This document shows, in pieces, positions 36,210 through 47,610 of a stretch of 64,000 nucleotides of DNA (position 1 is its first letter; the number at the start of each line of letters is the position of its first letter). The stretch spans positions 32,109,001 through 32,173,000 of the forward strand of contig NC_080573.1 of NCBI RefSeq assembly GCF_029962835.1, written 5' to 3'. The DNA is from Magnolia sinica (Eukaryota; Streptophyta; Magnoliopsida; Magnoliales; Magnoliaceae). The notes below the pieces were generated by a model, which saw nothing but the letters and a program-made list of their open reading frames with translations, was not told the DNA's origin and searched no databases. A program made the translations under genes and the position numbers.

Positions 36210-37640
36210 TAGTATATTTCAAGTCTTTGTGAATTGGGGTCCAAATTGGGCATGCACCTCATTGTAGCCATTGATCCTGTGGAGAGATGTTGTATCCAAG
36301 AGGCAGAAAAGTTGTGACCTAGTGCATCATTAGATCTCCTTCCAAATCTACAAGTGGGGGCTAATTTATCTTTAAGAAAATGCCAAATTTATCTTTAAGA
36401 AAACGCCCATAACATTCCTTAGTTCTTTAATTCTTAGATTTTTTTGTCATATTTTTATTTATTTTTATTGTGCTATCTCTTAATTATATATTCCAACAAC
36501 TTTCATTTAACATTAAACAATGGATCAAATTATTGATTTGGACCTACTTGTGTAAAAGAACTTTGATCATCCATTTACTAAAGACCATTGACCAGATGAT
36601 TAATATTTTTCGATCGAATTAGTTTCATGTTTGAACAATAGCCCTTGGAATATGCATAGGACTCAACAAACAGTTTGGGTCACTAGATTGGATTGTCCCT
36701 ATGCAACTACAAGAACATATAGTGCTCTAAGAGCAACATTTCTCATTAGATATTACGGTTATATTTTTATTCCCTACCAAACAAATTAATCTCTGAAAAA
36801 GTTGTAAATAAATACGAAGAACTCATTTTTAAGTGGCACCCAAACAGTCCCCTAGGATCAACTTGAAATCAGCTTATTTTATTTGTCTTCATTTATGCAA
36901 AACTGACTGCCGGTCCAAATAAAAACAAGCACAAGGCATTGTTTTGTGGAAATCATTTTGGGGGGAACGGCCATGATTTTCCACCACTTCCAAAACTCTT
37001 AGTTGAGACGTCGCCATGTCTTCGTTCCTTTCCTGAGATCGGATATTCAAGTGTGCCCTACCATTAAGATGAATATAGACCATAGAGTGGTTTCCGAATA
37101 AGCGCCAACACCTACAGTTGCATTTGCGGGGGAAAAGCAAAAAACTCACAATTTTTTGTATACACGGAAACCATATGAAAATGAAAATTGTTTTCCACCG
37201 AATAGATAATTGAGCTATTTGGTCTAGGATTCCACGTCAATTATAATTCTTAACCATGAAAAGAATTATCTGATACAAGAAATAAGATGACTATTGTCTA
37301 ACCAATTTAAATATCAGGTGCTACTAAGCAATACTTCATTTTCCAAATATATTATCCACAGATTCCAAGCATAATCTCTCAAGCAAGCTTTTGAAGTTGG
37401 GAGGGTACTTACAGTGGTATTTTTAAAGGTAAAAATGTGGAACCTTTTAAAACGTGGAGGTTCAAATCAGGCACAATAATAGCAACATATTTTTCCACGG
37501 CCCACATAGTGATACCAGTGCAATAATAACTTTATGCTGGTTTGACCAAAAAAGCACCACAAATGTGCCTCACATTCATGACTTCCATTCTCCAGCCGGC
37601 GCATGCTGTAATTGAGCTGCACTGAGCCGGTTTAAGAGGG
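36210..37640. repeat. Segmental duplication, copy B (intergenic)
   Basis: Second copy of the block at 32700-34160, offset by about 3.5 kb. It keeps the sequence left of the gypsy LTR insertion point (ttagtatatttcaagtc against gatatattgcaag at 32700), so the duplication predates the gypsy insertion. No gene is recognised. Confidence 0.7.
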
Positions 37641-37671
37641 CTACTCATGAGAGGAATGCTCGGTTGCGCAC

Positions 37672-37986
37672 GAGTTCTCGTGAGAACTTTTTGAGAACAT
37701 ATTTCCGGGTATATAAGCCCAAAATGTGAACCGTCCTCCTAATGTAGCACCCCATGAAACCCCTAAGGCCCAAGTTTTACCTTGATCCAAAGCTCTATTG
37801 GGCCATGGCAAAAGGAAATAGTTTCCTTCCTTGATTTACCCCTCTTTCGTCATGGCCCACCAAAGTTTTGTATCAAGGTAAAAAGTTGGGCCTCAGGGGT
37901 TTCATGGGGTGCTATATCAGGTGGATGGTTCAGATTTTGGGCTCATATCCCAAAAATAAGTTCCAAAAAAGATCTCATGAGAACCG
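37672..37986. mobile_element. Fold-back element with about 120-bp terminal inverted repeats
   Basis: The left arm (about 37672-37797) and right arm (about 37860-37986) are reverse complements along most of their length. Matching segments are ttctcgtgagaac / gatctcatgagaac, gcaccccatgaaacccct / aggggtttcatggggtgc, and ttttaccttgat / atcaaggtaaaa. A loop of about 60 bp separates them. It has no coding capacity. Long inverted repeats of this kind occur in Mutator-type MITEs and fold-back elements. I could not identify a clear target-site duplication, so the class is open. Confidence 0.75.
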
Positions 37987-38212
37987 GTGTGTATGTGTGT
38001 GTACACACACACACAGACGTGGACTGATTGGGATGAGGTTCAAGACGCGGCTGCTGAGCTAGGATCGACAAGTAATGGAACATATTCTTTTTCTATGTAA
38101 ATCCAGGTCAACAGTACATATCAAATAGAAAGGACTCTCCTTCCTGCTCTCCCATCTGCTCGGCTACTGAGAAAAGACTCTTCTTCCTTCTCTCCCGTCT
38201 GCCCAGATACTA

Positions 38213-38274
<62 letters not shown>

Positions 38275-40369
38275 AGATACTATTTACATACCATACACAT
38301 GTTAAACTGTCATGTGCAATCTAATCCACATTCACCGAGGGAGTCCAACCATGTAAATGTTATTGTTTGTCCTAGCTCAACTCTAAGCTTAAATCCCAAG
38401 ACCCCATGGGTACCTGACAGGTAACCAAACCCTTTTGGGCCAGGGTCGGTCCAGTTGGTTTTAATAGTACAGTTAAATGTATTTAATAGATATTGATTAC
38501 TCCAGTTAAAGAAATGGGGTTTTCTAAGCCACTCACATGTAAGAGAGCCTGTTTACACACCATATACGTGCTAAAGCAGCATGTGTGCAATCTAATTCAT
38601 CATCAAGTGGGACCAACCATGTATATGCTACTATTTGCCCCGAACGCAACTCAAAACCTAGATTGAAAGACCCATGTGTACCCAACCGGTACCCAAACAC
38701 TATTGGATCGCGGTCCAGGTTTTCAAGAACTAGACATAAACCCAAGGGACCCAAACTCGACAAGACAACCCAACCCATTGACAGCCCTAGCCTCTTTAAT
38801 TCAAAATCCAAGCTGCCAAGCATAATTTCTGAATTCCACATGATCAAACATCCGAGCTACATATCCAGGAACGCAACTAAAAGAATGTAAAATCCAATTT
38901 GAAAATTCAGGATTGGACTCTAAGTAAGAATCCAAATCCATGCTGCCAAACCACCCCTAAAGGAATACACCATTTTTCATTTCGTTTGTTTTCCATTTCC
39001 ATCAAAACGGTTTCAACAAAAACAAACACCTTTTTTTTTTCTTCTTTTTTCTTTTTTTTACACAATCAAGCTATGCACGGAATTAGCGAGTAATCTACCA
39101 TTAATGGAGTGATTAGAGCAGTTCGTATTGCAATGGAAGTTGTGGTTTCAATCCAGTCACATTTCTTTTAACCAACCAGCTATCCCATCTGTTCGTCTAG
39201 TCCATCATCCAGCTGGAGTGAGTTCAAAAACATTCATCTCCTCCTTTTAATTTGGTATAAGGCAACATAGACAAGTTTTCCTTAAATGTCGTTCTTGGTG
39301 AGAACTAGATATTTGAAAATTGCATTTGTTCATTCTACCCTTCCAACGCTTTCAATCTGGGCATCTTTGGAAGTGCCCCGAACCATGCTTCTGGAAGAAG
39401 CATCTCCAGGTAATCCAGTGCGCATTTCGCATAGGAGCTGAAACAAGCAGGCCAGCATCGACCTTTCTTTTCTTCTTTTTTTTTCAATCCCATCCAGTTG
39501 CCTCTTGGGACGTCCAGACAGAGTATCACATAATACAATTACGAAGGTTTGCTAGCAACAGCAGCACCCGTGCATGCAGCCCGTATATCAGGTGGGACGC
39601 GCCCTGTAAATCATCTGGCCAAACGATACAAATTCAGCAAAGCAACCATATAAGGCCGCACGAGTAAGAAAAGAAAAGGGCATCCAAGAAAAACCAAAAC
39701 CTGATACACTAGAAAACTAGCCTCGCGAGGTTTTCTAGGCTCTGGTGTTTTCATATGTATGGCCCACCTAACGTTTAAACATTCTGATTGTGATTGTTTT
39801 GGCCAGATGAAATAGACGTGGGGTCCCACCTTATCAAGAAATAGGAGAATGGTGATGCATTTTGTTGGGCATTGTTGGGTCCCAGTCCAATTAGAGTCGT
39901 CCAATCAATTATACATTCCACATTGGGCCCTTGGATTTGGATGGCGGAGATTGAATTACCCCATCTGTATAGTGGCGTCGGCCCAAGCGTAAAATGGCTC
40001 TTATTCTCCCATTTAACAAGGGTTGTTGCATTTTTTTCCCCCTTAAAAAGGGGGATCCAATAAGCCCTTCTTGAGCAGCAAGGGATCTTCCTCGAAGAAC
40101 TAATAGATGAATAATTAATAAGTGTGCGATTGCTACAGGAAGCCACGCACCAGACGTAAGCATGCAAGATCCAGACTGTCTATCAGGCATGCCCACAGCA
40201 AATGCACCATAGCCCAAAACAACACCAGTCCACTTATCAAGTGAGACATGGGAAAGGATGAAATGGTCAGCTAAAAAGTTATAAGCAGAGGTCCATGCTT
40301 GACACCCATGAGCGGCCCAACTGATGAGTCAACCAACCAGATTTATAAGATAGGGTAGGGCTGCAACTT
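37987..40369. other. Intergenic DNA without recognised gene
   Basis: It holds a gtgtgtgtacacacacacac inverted simple repeat (37990-38015), the (TA)n tract, and many gtgggacc-type dispersed repeats. Two related stretches at about 38275-38460 and 38535-38720 (catgtgcaatctaatcc / catgtgtgcaatctaattc, then gggtacctgac / tgtacccaacc) look like an old local duplication. Open frames up to 130 codons at 39770-40220 read partly as known dispersed-repeat phrases and are not supported. Confidence 0.5.
38220..38272. repeat. (TA)n microsatellite
   Basis: An uninterrupted TA dinucleotide run of about 26 units. Confidence 0.95.
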
Positions 40370-40680
40370 GGGTTCTGGGTTCTGGTTGACCAGAACCCGA
40401 CTGACCCCAACCTGAGTACGGGTGGGGTTGGGTCGGATTGTCACGGGCCCTTGGGTTGGTTAGGGTTGGAAAACTTCAACCTGATTTGAAATCGGGTTGG
40501 GTTTGGGTTTGGGTAAAGCGAATTTGGGTTGGTTTAGGGTCGAGTTTAGAGGAATTTGGGTTGGGTTCAAGTTGGAATTCAGATCAGGTCAAGTTGTGGG
40601 TTGGGTCCCCTTGAGGTCAGGTTGGGCTCAGGCTGACCCTCAACCCAACCTAACCTGACCGAGTTGCACTACTGGAGGAG
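40370..40680. repeat. GGGTT-rich degenerate repeat
   Basis: About 300 bp are dominated by gggttggg, gggtttggg and gggtcgg on the plus strand, framed by caacctgacc-type complements at its right end (40640-40665) and gaccccaacctgag at its left (40410-40425). Several runs satisfy a four-tract GGG pattern. The motif resembles but is not the plant telomere repeat TTTAGGG. Confidence 0.75.
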
Positions 40681-40699
40681 TGGTGTTTGAAATCTGCAG

Positions 40700-41131
40700 A
40701 TTAGTCTGTGAGTAGCAATGCTTTCCCGATCCTACTTTCAGGTGTAGAGTAATAATCATCGCCAACAAATAATAGTTATAGAATACACCTCTGTATTCTC
40801 AATAGCATAATGTATAAAGCTTTTTTTTTTTTTTTTTTGAAACGTAGCATGAATGCATGGTACATAAAGCTGCTATAATATATAAAGCTTTTTGTTTTTT
40901 AAGGTAGCATAATACATAAAGCTGCTAATGGCTTTCCAACAAATAAATAATGGTTTTCAAACATCCTACTAACAGATGCATCCTAAGAAACCACAACACT
41001 AAACTCATTTTTTTAAAAGGGAAAGAAAAAGAAAAACTATGAAGAGTGAACTCACTTTTCCCAAAGTGTCACAACTTCATCAGTCCAAGCCTCAGGAGAG
41101 TGCCCATCACCCCGAAAGATTCCATTATCCT
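40700..41131 (-). other. SNU13: Probable 3' untranslated region of SNU13
   Basis: This is the sequence downstream of the stop codon at 41132. No intron or polyadenylation site can be fixed from sequence alone. A motif like agctttat(g/a)ta(t/c)attatgct recurs three times at 40800-40925 around an 18-base T run, which may mark a small insertion. The UTR end is therefore uncertain. Confidence 0.35.
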
Positions 41132-41158
41132 CTAGATTAGGAGCTTCTCGATCGCATC
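41132..41158 (-). CDS. SNU13: SNU13/NHP2L1 last coding exon
   Basis: On the minus strand the acceptor AATGCAG (AG at 41159-41160) is followed by nine codons reading DAIEKLLI and TAG at 41134-41132. DAIEKLLI-stop is the invariant C-terminus of plant SNU13 proteins. The preceding exon ends in phase 0, as this one requires. It is separated from the previous exon by a 761-base intron, the only one of ordinary plant size in this gene. Confidence 0.95.
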   Translation of the reverse strand, partial: DAIEKLLI

Positions 41159-41919
41159 CTGCATTTCAAAGAGAGTTTGGGATACAGTGAGCAGGAGATG
41201 AAACTCTTCACACACTGGCATGTGTGCACAACATGTGAGCTACAGATCAGATGGGGCCCACCATGTAGGTGATCCGGTCCAAGAATTGAGCAGGCTAGAT
41301 ATGAAACCTTGAATGTGTGGCCCACATGATGAGTTGTTGACCAGCCTATTTTTTGCCCAAATCTTGTGCATGGGACCACCTGATGTACAGCTATGATGTC
41401 CCACACAGTTCTAAACCTTGCCAACTCGACTCAAAACTTATCCGAGCCAACACGACTTTTTGAGCCAAATCTCGAAGAAACTAGGTCACAAGCTTGACTC
41501 AGCCCAGACACAACAAGACTTGTCCAGTTGGCTCAACAGCTCGGCCAACTCGATGTTAATCAGCGCGATTCAAATCGAGCAATAGTCCAGTCAGCAGCCT
41601 TTTAGTAGGAAAAGAAAAATGCAGCCGAGGGTAGGAGCACCAGCATCCCATAGGTAGTTGTGCTTCTCCTTAACATATTTTATGTAATGCTTTTCATATT
41701 TATAACAATTTACATGTTATAACATCAAGTACAGCCAATTTAAGACTCATTCGAGTCCTTGAGTCAACCTGACCTGACTGGTGATTGACTCAAAGTTGAG
41801 TTTTCGGGTTCTTGAACTATGGTCCCACACATACCAGGTCAGCGCGTTAGGCCAACACAGAGATGCATGCGAGTGTAACAAAGATCACATTACAGAGACA
41901 AGATTCAGACGGTAGGTAC

Positions 41920-42051
41920 CTTGAGTTGCTGTATTTGGGATTTCAACTGGCTGCCTTCATTGCTCGTCACCGAACAAGCAATCACAGGCCTAGTGACGCC
42001 ACAAGCTCGGCCGAGAGCTTGCTTTGAAGGAACGAAGACATACGGCACATT
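41920..42051 (-). CDS. SNU13: SNU13/NHP2L1 coding exon with second half of the L7Ae domain
   Basis: The exon has 132 bases or 44 codons in phase 0 at both ends, bounded by acceptor TTGCTGCAG (AG at 42052-42053) and donor GTACC (GT at 41918-41919). It encodes [20 protein letters not shown] and continues to [11 protein letters not shown] with no disruption. This part supplies the central strand, the [10 protein letters not shown] helix-turn and the helix that completes the alpha-beta-alpha fold of the L7Ae/L30e family. In the known protein this fold binds the kink-turn of U4 snRNA and of box C/D snoRNAs. The gene acts in the nucleus and nucleolus, in tri-snRNP assembly and rRNA methylation guide particles. 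Confidence 0.97.
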
Positions 42052-42717
42052 CTGCAGCAACCAAGTAAAAAACGGTTACTTTCGTTCTCATTGTTAATCA
42101 GTGCTTGATCGGATTGCACATAGAAACTACCACGACCAGCTGCAGATTTAAAAGGAAAAAAAATACTGCAAAAAGCTTCAACGCTATACATTTAGGAAAT
42201 TTATAGCCCAACCTGACAGACAATCTGCCCTTTCTTTCCTTGTCATGCTAAGAGAATGTACAGAGCTGTACTATTGTGTTACAAAAAGAAGAAAGGGCAG
42301 GTTTAAATAGCATTGGCACCCCACATTTATCACTATGGTGTTTGTAATTTCCTTCGCAGTAACAAGTGACAGGATTTTCGAACATGCGGCAAACATGTGC
42401 AAGATCCAAACTCATCATTAGTTAAGGTCCACCCTGGGTGGGCCGTGCCCCAAAACTCGCTTATGCCAATTGGACAATCCTAACCAATCTACTGGAGGAT
42501 TTTGGCGAAAGAAAACAAATGGTTTTTAAGAACTTAAAAAATAATAATAATAATAAAATGTCAACCCAACTTCCTTTTACTGTTTATAAGATAGGATGTG
42601 CCTTGTATGGTGATGGCCCCAAAAATCTTATAGATCTTGTTATTCTAACACTTTGATATTTGCCCTACAAATAGAGATGTTTAGGAAAGGTATTACACCC
42701 AAAAAAAAAAAAAAAGT

Positions 42718-43900
42718 AGCCAAAGCTGGATGGCTAGAATCTTCCTATCAGCTTGGGGAATCCCCCATCCATGTTTGTGGGACAGGTGTTGCTTGACAAG
42801 CGAGAAGGGACTACAATGGATAATGTGGCAGCATTCAAAGCCATTCTTCAGTGGATGAGAGGGAGGTCCATGGCAATTTATCCATGTGGCAGCCTCTTTC
42901 AGAGGCATTTATGGAGAGTTGGGAGCAGGCGCCGCCTGACGTCTCTCATGAGCTGCTGGCCCCCATACGCATGACATGTCTCTGCTACTTGTGATGACTG
43001 CGTCTGAAGTTCTGCAGCCGTTTGTAGGGCTCGATCGTGACAAAAGCGTGGCCGCCAATCTTATTCATAAGAATGCCAGCTGTCTTCCTCTAGATGCCGA
43101 TGTGGAAGAATCTGTTTCAGTCGTGTCGGACCATTCGGATGGAGATTTTCTATCTGTTCATCTGTTCAACCTCAGCTTATTGCCACACAGTCACAACAGC
43201 CCACACGTGAGGTGGGAGAATCCTCTCTATCACATGAGATTGTCATATACTCGTCTCCCATGTGCGATGCCAAAGGCTATAAGTTTTTTGACAGTAGGGA
43301 GATGTTCCATTCTGCAGGGGAAGAAGCTTGCTTGCTGGCTCTCGTCCTTCCAGACTCTTCGATGCTTGCAGACGGGCTTCTATGCAGTAAGAATATCAAG
43401 GCAATGCAACAGGGTGAAATATATGGTAAAATATGCAAAGGTGGGCTTCAAATTATGCAGGCTATAGCAACAGAAAGTACTCTGTCAGGTGTGTTGGATG
43501 TCTCCCCTATCCAGGTATCCAGGGTAAATTTCCAAATTAATGAAGATACTTTGTCTGTAACCAGCAAGAAAGGTGGGGAATCCAGCACTGTGGTTTGAGT
43601 GTCAGTGGCAAGTGGCAACTGGTATGAAATGGGCAAAGGGTTCTCTGGTAAAAATAGGGAGGCTTCTCGGTGTTACCTTCAGGGATTGTGAGGATTACTT
43701 TGCAGTGTTCCAAACTATCTAGAAAAGAGAGTTGCAGAAATAGTGGGAGGCAGCAATGGCAGGGAATATCATCACTCCAAGAGGTGCCAGAGAATTAAAA
43801 GCTCTTGAATCCTCAGTGAATTACGACGGTACGGCTAGATCAAAGGCATGGGAATCAGGAAGGGGTAAAAAGGTGTGCTCAAGAAAATTCTCAGCTGGAA
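42718..43900 (+). pseudogene. 5' region / ORF1-like part of LINE 1 (plus strand), decayed
   Basis: This stretch lies directly upstream of the endonuclease of the plus-strand LINE. Two overlapping frames (42976-43467 and 43212-43598) cover most of it without a recognised motif. Plant L1 elements carry a gag-like ORF1 here, often with a DUF4283 domain and a knuckle; neither is clearly visible. The assignment rests on position only. The left edge follows a 17-base A run (42700-42716). Confidence 0.4.
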
Positions 43901-46900
43901 TATAAGGGGTATGGGCTGTCCCTGAAAAAGGGCTCATAATCAGAGCAATGAGAAAGAAATATAAAGCTCAGGTGCTGGCTATCCAGGAAACAAAATTGAG
44001 AAGCATGGATCAGGGTAAGGTTAACGATATCTGGAGTGGGCATTCAAAGGAGTGAGAAGCAAAGGATGCAATAGGGGTCATTCTGATCATATGGAATTCT
44101 TCAATATGGGCTAAGGAAGAAAGTTGGGCAGGGAATTTTTCACTAAGTGTGGTGCTTCGTGATAGAGTGTCAGATTTTAAATAGGTCTTCACAACTGTCT
44201 ACAGCCCAAATTCTCCAAACCTTATGGATTCCTTTTGGACGGAGCTCAACACGGTCTGTTTGAGATGGGGTCTACCCTGGTGTCTGAGGGGACTTGAATA
44301 CCCCTAGATTTACCTTTGAGGAATCTTCGGGTGGAGGATTACTAGAAGCATGGCTCGCTTCTCGAAATGGGTAAACAGGAATGGATTGGTGGATTTGCCT
44401 ATCAGAGGGGTCAGATTTACATGGACAGATGGCCGTGCCAATCCTATTCAATCAAAGTTGGACAGATTTCTTCTTTCAGATAGCTGGATGGTTAAATTTC
44501 CTTTGTCCACTCAACGAGGGCTGCCGAGACCACCTTCGGACCATTGTCCAATCTTTCTAGAAGTGGAGTTGGAGAGTTGGGGCCCATGGCCATTCAGGTT
44601 CAAATTAGCTTGGTTAGAGGTTGAAGGGTTTTCTGATCTAGTGAAAGAATGGTGGGAATCTTGTTCTTTTTCAGGTCAGCCGGGTTTTGTTCTCTTTCAG
44701 AAACTACACTCTCTCAAAGGCAAGATCAACAGCTGGAAGCAGGATTTCCTCCGAAACAGCAAAGTGGAAGTGAATAATACCTTAAATGAGATTCAAGCCT
44801 TAGACATTAAAGAAGAAGCTTCGGAAATATCGGGGGAAGAGCAAAATCGCAGGGATTCCCTTCGGATTTTTCACAACAAACACTTTAAGGAAGAGGAAAT
44901 TAAATGGAAGCAACGTTCGCATGCCATTTGGCTCAAGGAGGGAGATACAATACCAAGTTCTTCCATGGAATTGCTAGTGCTAGAATGCGCACAAATAGAA
45001 TCGAAAGTGTGGTAGCGAATGGAGTTCACAAAGAAGGTACCTCTAATGTATCTGATGCCATCGTCGACTTTTATAAATCCAGGGATATCCAAACCTCGAT
45101 TAGACAATTTGGGTTTCCAATCCCTCTCTTCTGCTGAAGCTACCGATCTTGAGAAGGTTATATCGAAAGATGAACTGTGTAGCTCATGGAAAGCTATCCA
45201 TGAGCTAGGATGGGATAAAGCGACGGGCCCAGATGGATTCCCGATAGCCTTCTTTTAGATATTCTAGGGTTTGATTAAGAAGGACATTATGAGCTTTATT
45301 AAAGAATTCTCATAGAATAGCAAGCTAGTGCAGAATTGGGTGCCACGGTCAAAGCTTTAATCCCAAAGAAAGAGGGAGCAAAGTCTAAACGATTTCCGAC
45401 CTATCAGCCTCATTGGTGCCCTGTACAAAATCTTAGCGAAAGTTCTCACCTCAAGGTTTTACACTCTTATGGGTCGCCTTATCTCTAAAGTACAAGGGAC
45501 CTTCGTGGAAGGCGGCCAAAAATTGGATTGTTCTTTAATCGCTAATGAATTGGTCAACTCTTGTCATAGAGAGGGGAAGAAGGGTTTGGGGTGCAAACTA
45601 GATTTGGAGAAAGCTTGCGATCATGTCGATTAGGGCTTTGTGGACTACTTGTTAGGCCGTATGGGATGTGGGGTTAAGTAGAGAGATTAGAATGTTTCAG
45701 ATTGGCTTGCTTCTCAATCCATCAATGGATCTCCTAAAGGTTTCTTTAAATCAGGAAGGGGCTAAGATAGAGAGATACCCTTTCACCATTTCTTTTTGTT
45801 GTCGTGGCGGAAGCTATGAGCAAAATGCTATCTAGAGGTGCTTCCAAAGGTCTCTTTTCAAGTTTCAAGGTGAATAGAGGAGCTTTCCAAGTTACACGTC
45901 TTCAATTTGCAAACGACACAATTCTTTTCTGTGAACCTTTCCCTACTCAAGTGGAGAATCTTCGCATTGCTATTACATGGTTCGAGGTCATTTCAAACTT
46001 ATCCGTCAATCTTCAAAAATCTGAGGTGTTGGGCATAGGCTTGCTTAGAGAGGAATCAAGTCTCCTTGCTCACTTGTTTGGTTGTAAGGAGGGATCGTTC
46101 CCCACGTCATATTTGGGTCTTCCCCTATGCATCGGGAATGAATAAGCAGCTTTGGGATCCAGTTATTAAACGTTTTGAAAAGAAATTGTCCATAAGAAAG
46201 GGTAAAACATTATCTTGGGGTGGTAGGATAATTCTCATTAAGTCAGTTATCTCCATTCTCCCTTTGTATTTCATGTCTCTTTTCAAGTGCCCAAAAGAGG
46301 TACTTAAAAAGCTAGAGAAGATTAGAAGGGATTTCCTATGATAGGGTGGGGAGATCAAAAAGAAATTTCATTTAATGAATTGGGGTGATGTGTGTAGATC
46401 GGAGGGAGGGGTAGGGATTAGGGACCTAGGCCTTATGAATGAGGTGCTTATGGGAAAATGGATTTGGAGATTCATGTCAGAAGAGGGGGGTTTATGGAAG
46501 GAGGTTATCTCTAGAAAATATGGGGTAGAGAAGGAGGGTTGGAGGCCTAAGAAGGTTCCACTGTATAGGGGCCACAGTGTTTGGAAATCTATTTGCTTAA
46601 AAGGGAGGTTCTCAATGGGGTAGGTTTTGGGGTGAGTGATGGGTATAAGGTGAGATTTTGGAAGGATGTGTGGCTAGGAGATCGAAGCCTTCAAGATCTT
46701 TTCCCTCGGCTACTTCTTGTTGCTGCTGATCCGGACATTACGGTTAAATGTTGCGCCTCAAGTCATGGTGTGTGGCTTCCTCCATGTAGAAGAAACCTTC
46801 ACGACAATGAAATTGCTGATCTCGCTTCTCTTTTAAATCCTTGCCAGGAATATCTCTTTCAATTGAAGCTGATTCAGTGCATTGGTTGAATCGAGTTCAG

Positions 46901-47610
46901 GCCATTTTTCAGTTAGTCCCTGTATTCCATGCATTCTTTTTTTTTTTTTTCCGGGGGGGGGGGGGCGTGCACCAATGGTTCCAAAGCTCACAGCTTTTAT
47001 TTATGGTTCTATGGTGCTCCCTCCAAAGTGGGAGTGTTCAATTGGCTTGTTAGATGGAATAGGATTCTCACCATCGACAACTTGAGGAAAAAGGGTTTAA
47101 TGTTAGCAAATGCTTGCCCTCTCTGCTTGCAAGATGAGGAATCAGTGAACCATCTCTTCCTACATTGTGTGTTTGCTAGAGAGGTATGGAACAGATTCTT
47201 CAGCATTTTTGGGGTGTCATGGGCCATGCCATAATCAATCGATGTCTTCCTAGTGCAGTGGCACGCAGGTGGAGTAGGTAATTTGGGCCTCGAGGTATGG
47301 AGAATCTCTCTTTTGGCGGGATAATGGGCCACCTGGAAGGAGCAGAACAACAGATGCTTTCAGAATGTGTTAGGCAGTCCAGAGAGTGTCTTCCTTAGGG
47401 CCGAATCGTTTGCTTTAGAGTGGACAGCGGCGTCCCCTAAATTTAAGGATTCCAGGTAGTTCGGATTGTATTTTTCTGGACTTCATGCGCACTGTGCTAG
47501 AGGTGTTTCTCTTTTTGTTCTGTATTCTTTCAGCTTTGCCACTTATCAATAAATTGTCATCCTTAGGAAAAAAAACAAAAACAAAACAAAAAACAAAAAC
47601 AAAACAAATT
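43875..47610 (+). mobile_element. L1-type LINE 1 (plus strand) with EN, RT and zf-RVT, in SNU13 intron
   Basis: In order: the endonuclease start (ILSWNIRGMG near 43890, QETKLR near 43990), the endonuclease end with PPSDHCPIFLEVEL near 44535-44575, a linker with EEIKWKQRSHAIWLKEGD near 44895-44945, RT with GPDGFPIAFF near 45230, NDFRPISLIGALYKILAKVL near 45390 and QFANDTILF at about 45903-45930, then GGRIILIKSVIS near 46220, and the zf-RVT segment with CPLC...HLFLHC near 47115-47170. The usual YADD motif reads FAND, so a catalytic Asp is replaced. More than ten stops or shifts are present. The 3' end is an A-rich tail (47569-47608). It is antisense to SNU13 and lies between exons 50440-50543 and 41920-42051. 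Confidence 0.9.
46937..46965. repeat. T14-CC-G13 homopolymer junction within LINE 1
   Basis: Fourteen T, two C and thirteen G follow in direct succession just upstream of the zf-RVT segment. Homopolymers this long in coding sequence are unusual, and assembly or sequencing length error is possible. LINE 3 has a 21-base G run in nearly the same part of its ORF. Confidence 0.85.

Noticed and set aside
39775..40217. Hydrophobic open frames (102 and 130 codons, minus strand) that could be a membrane protein exon
   Set aside because: The DNA consists of dispersed intergenic-repeat phrases, there are no matching splice partners, and no family was recognised.
44350..45015. Host gene with an exo/endonuclease domain
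   Set aside because: The linker, RT and zf-RVT segments that follow, together with the A-rich tail, show that it is the endonuclease part of an L1-type LINE.
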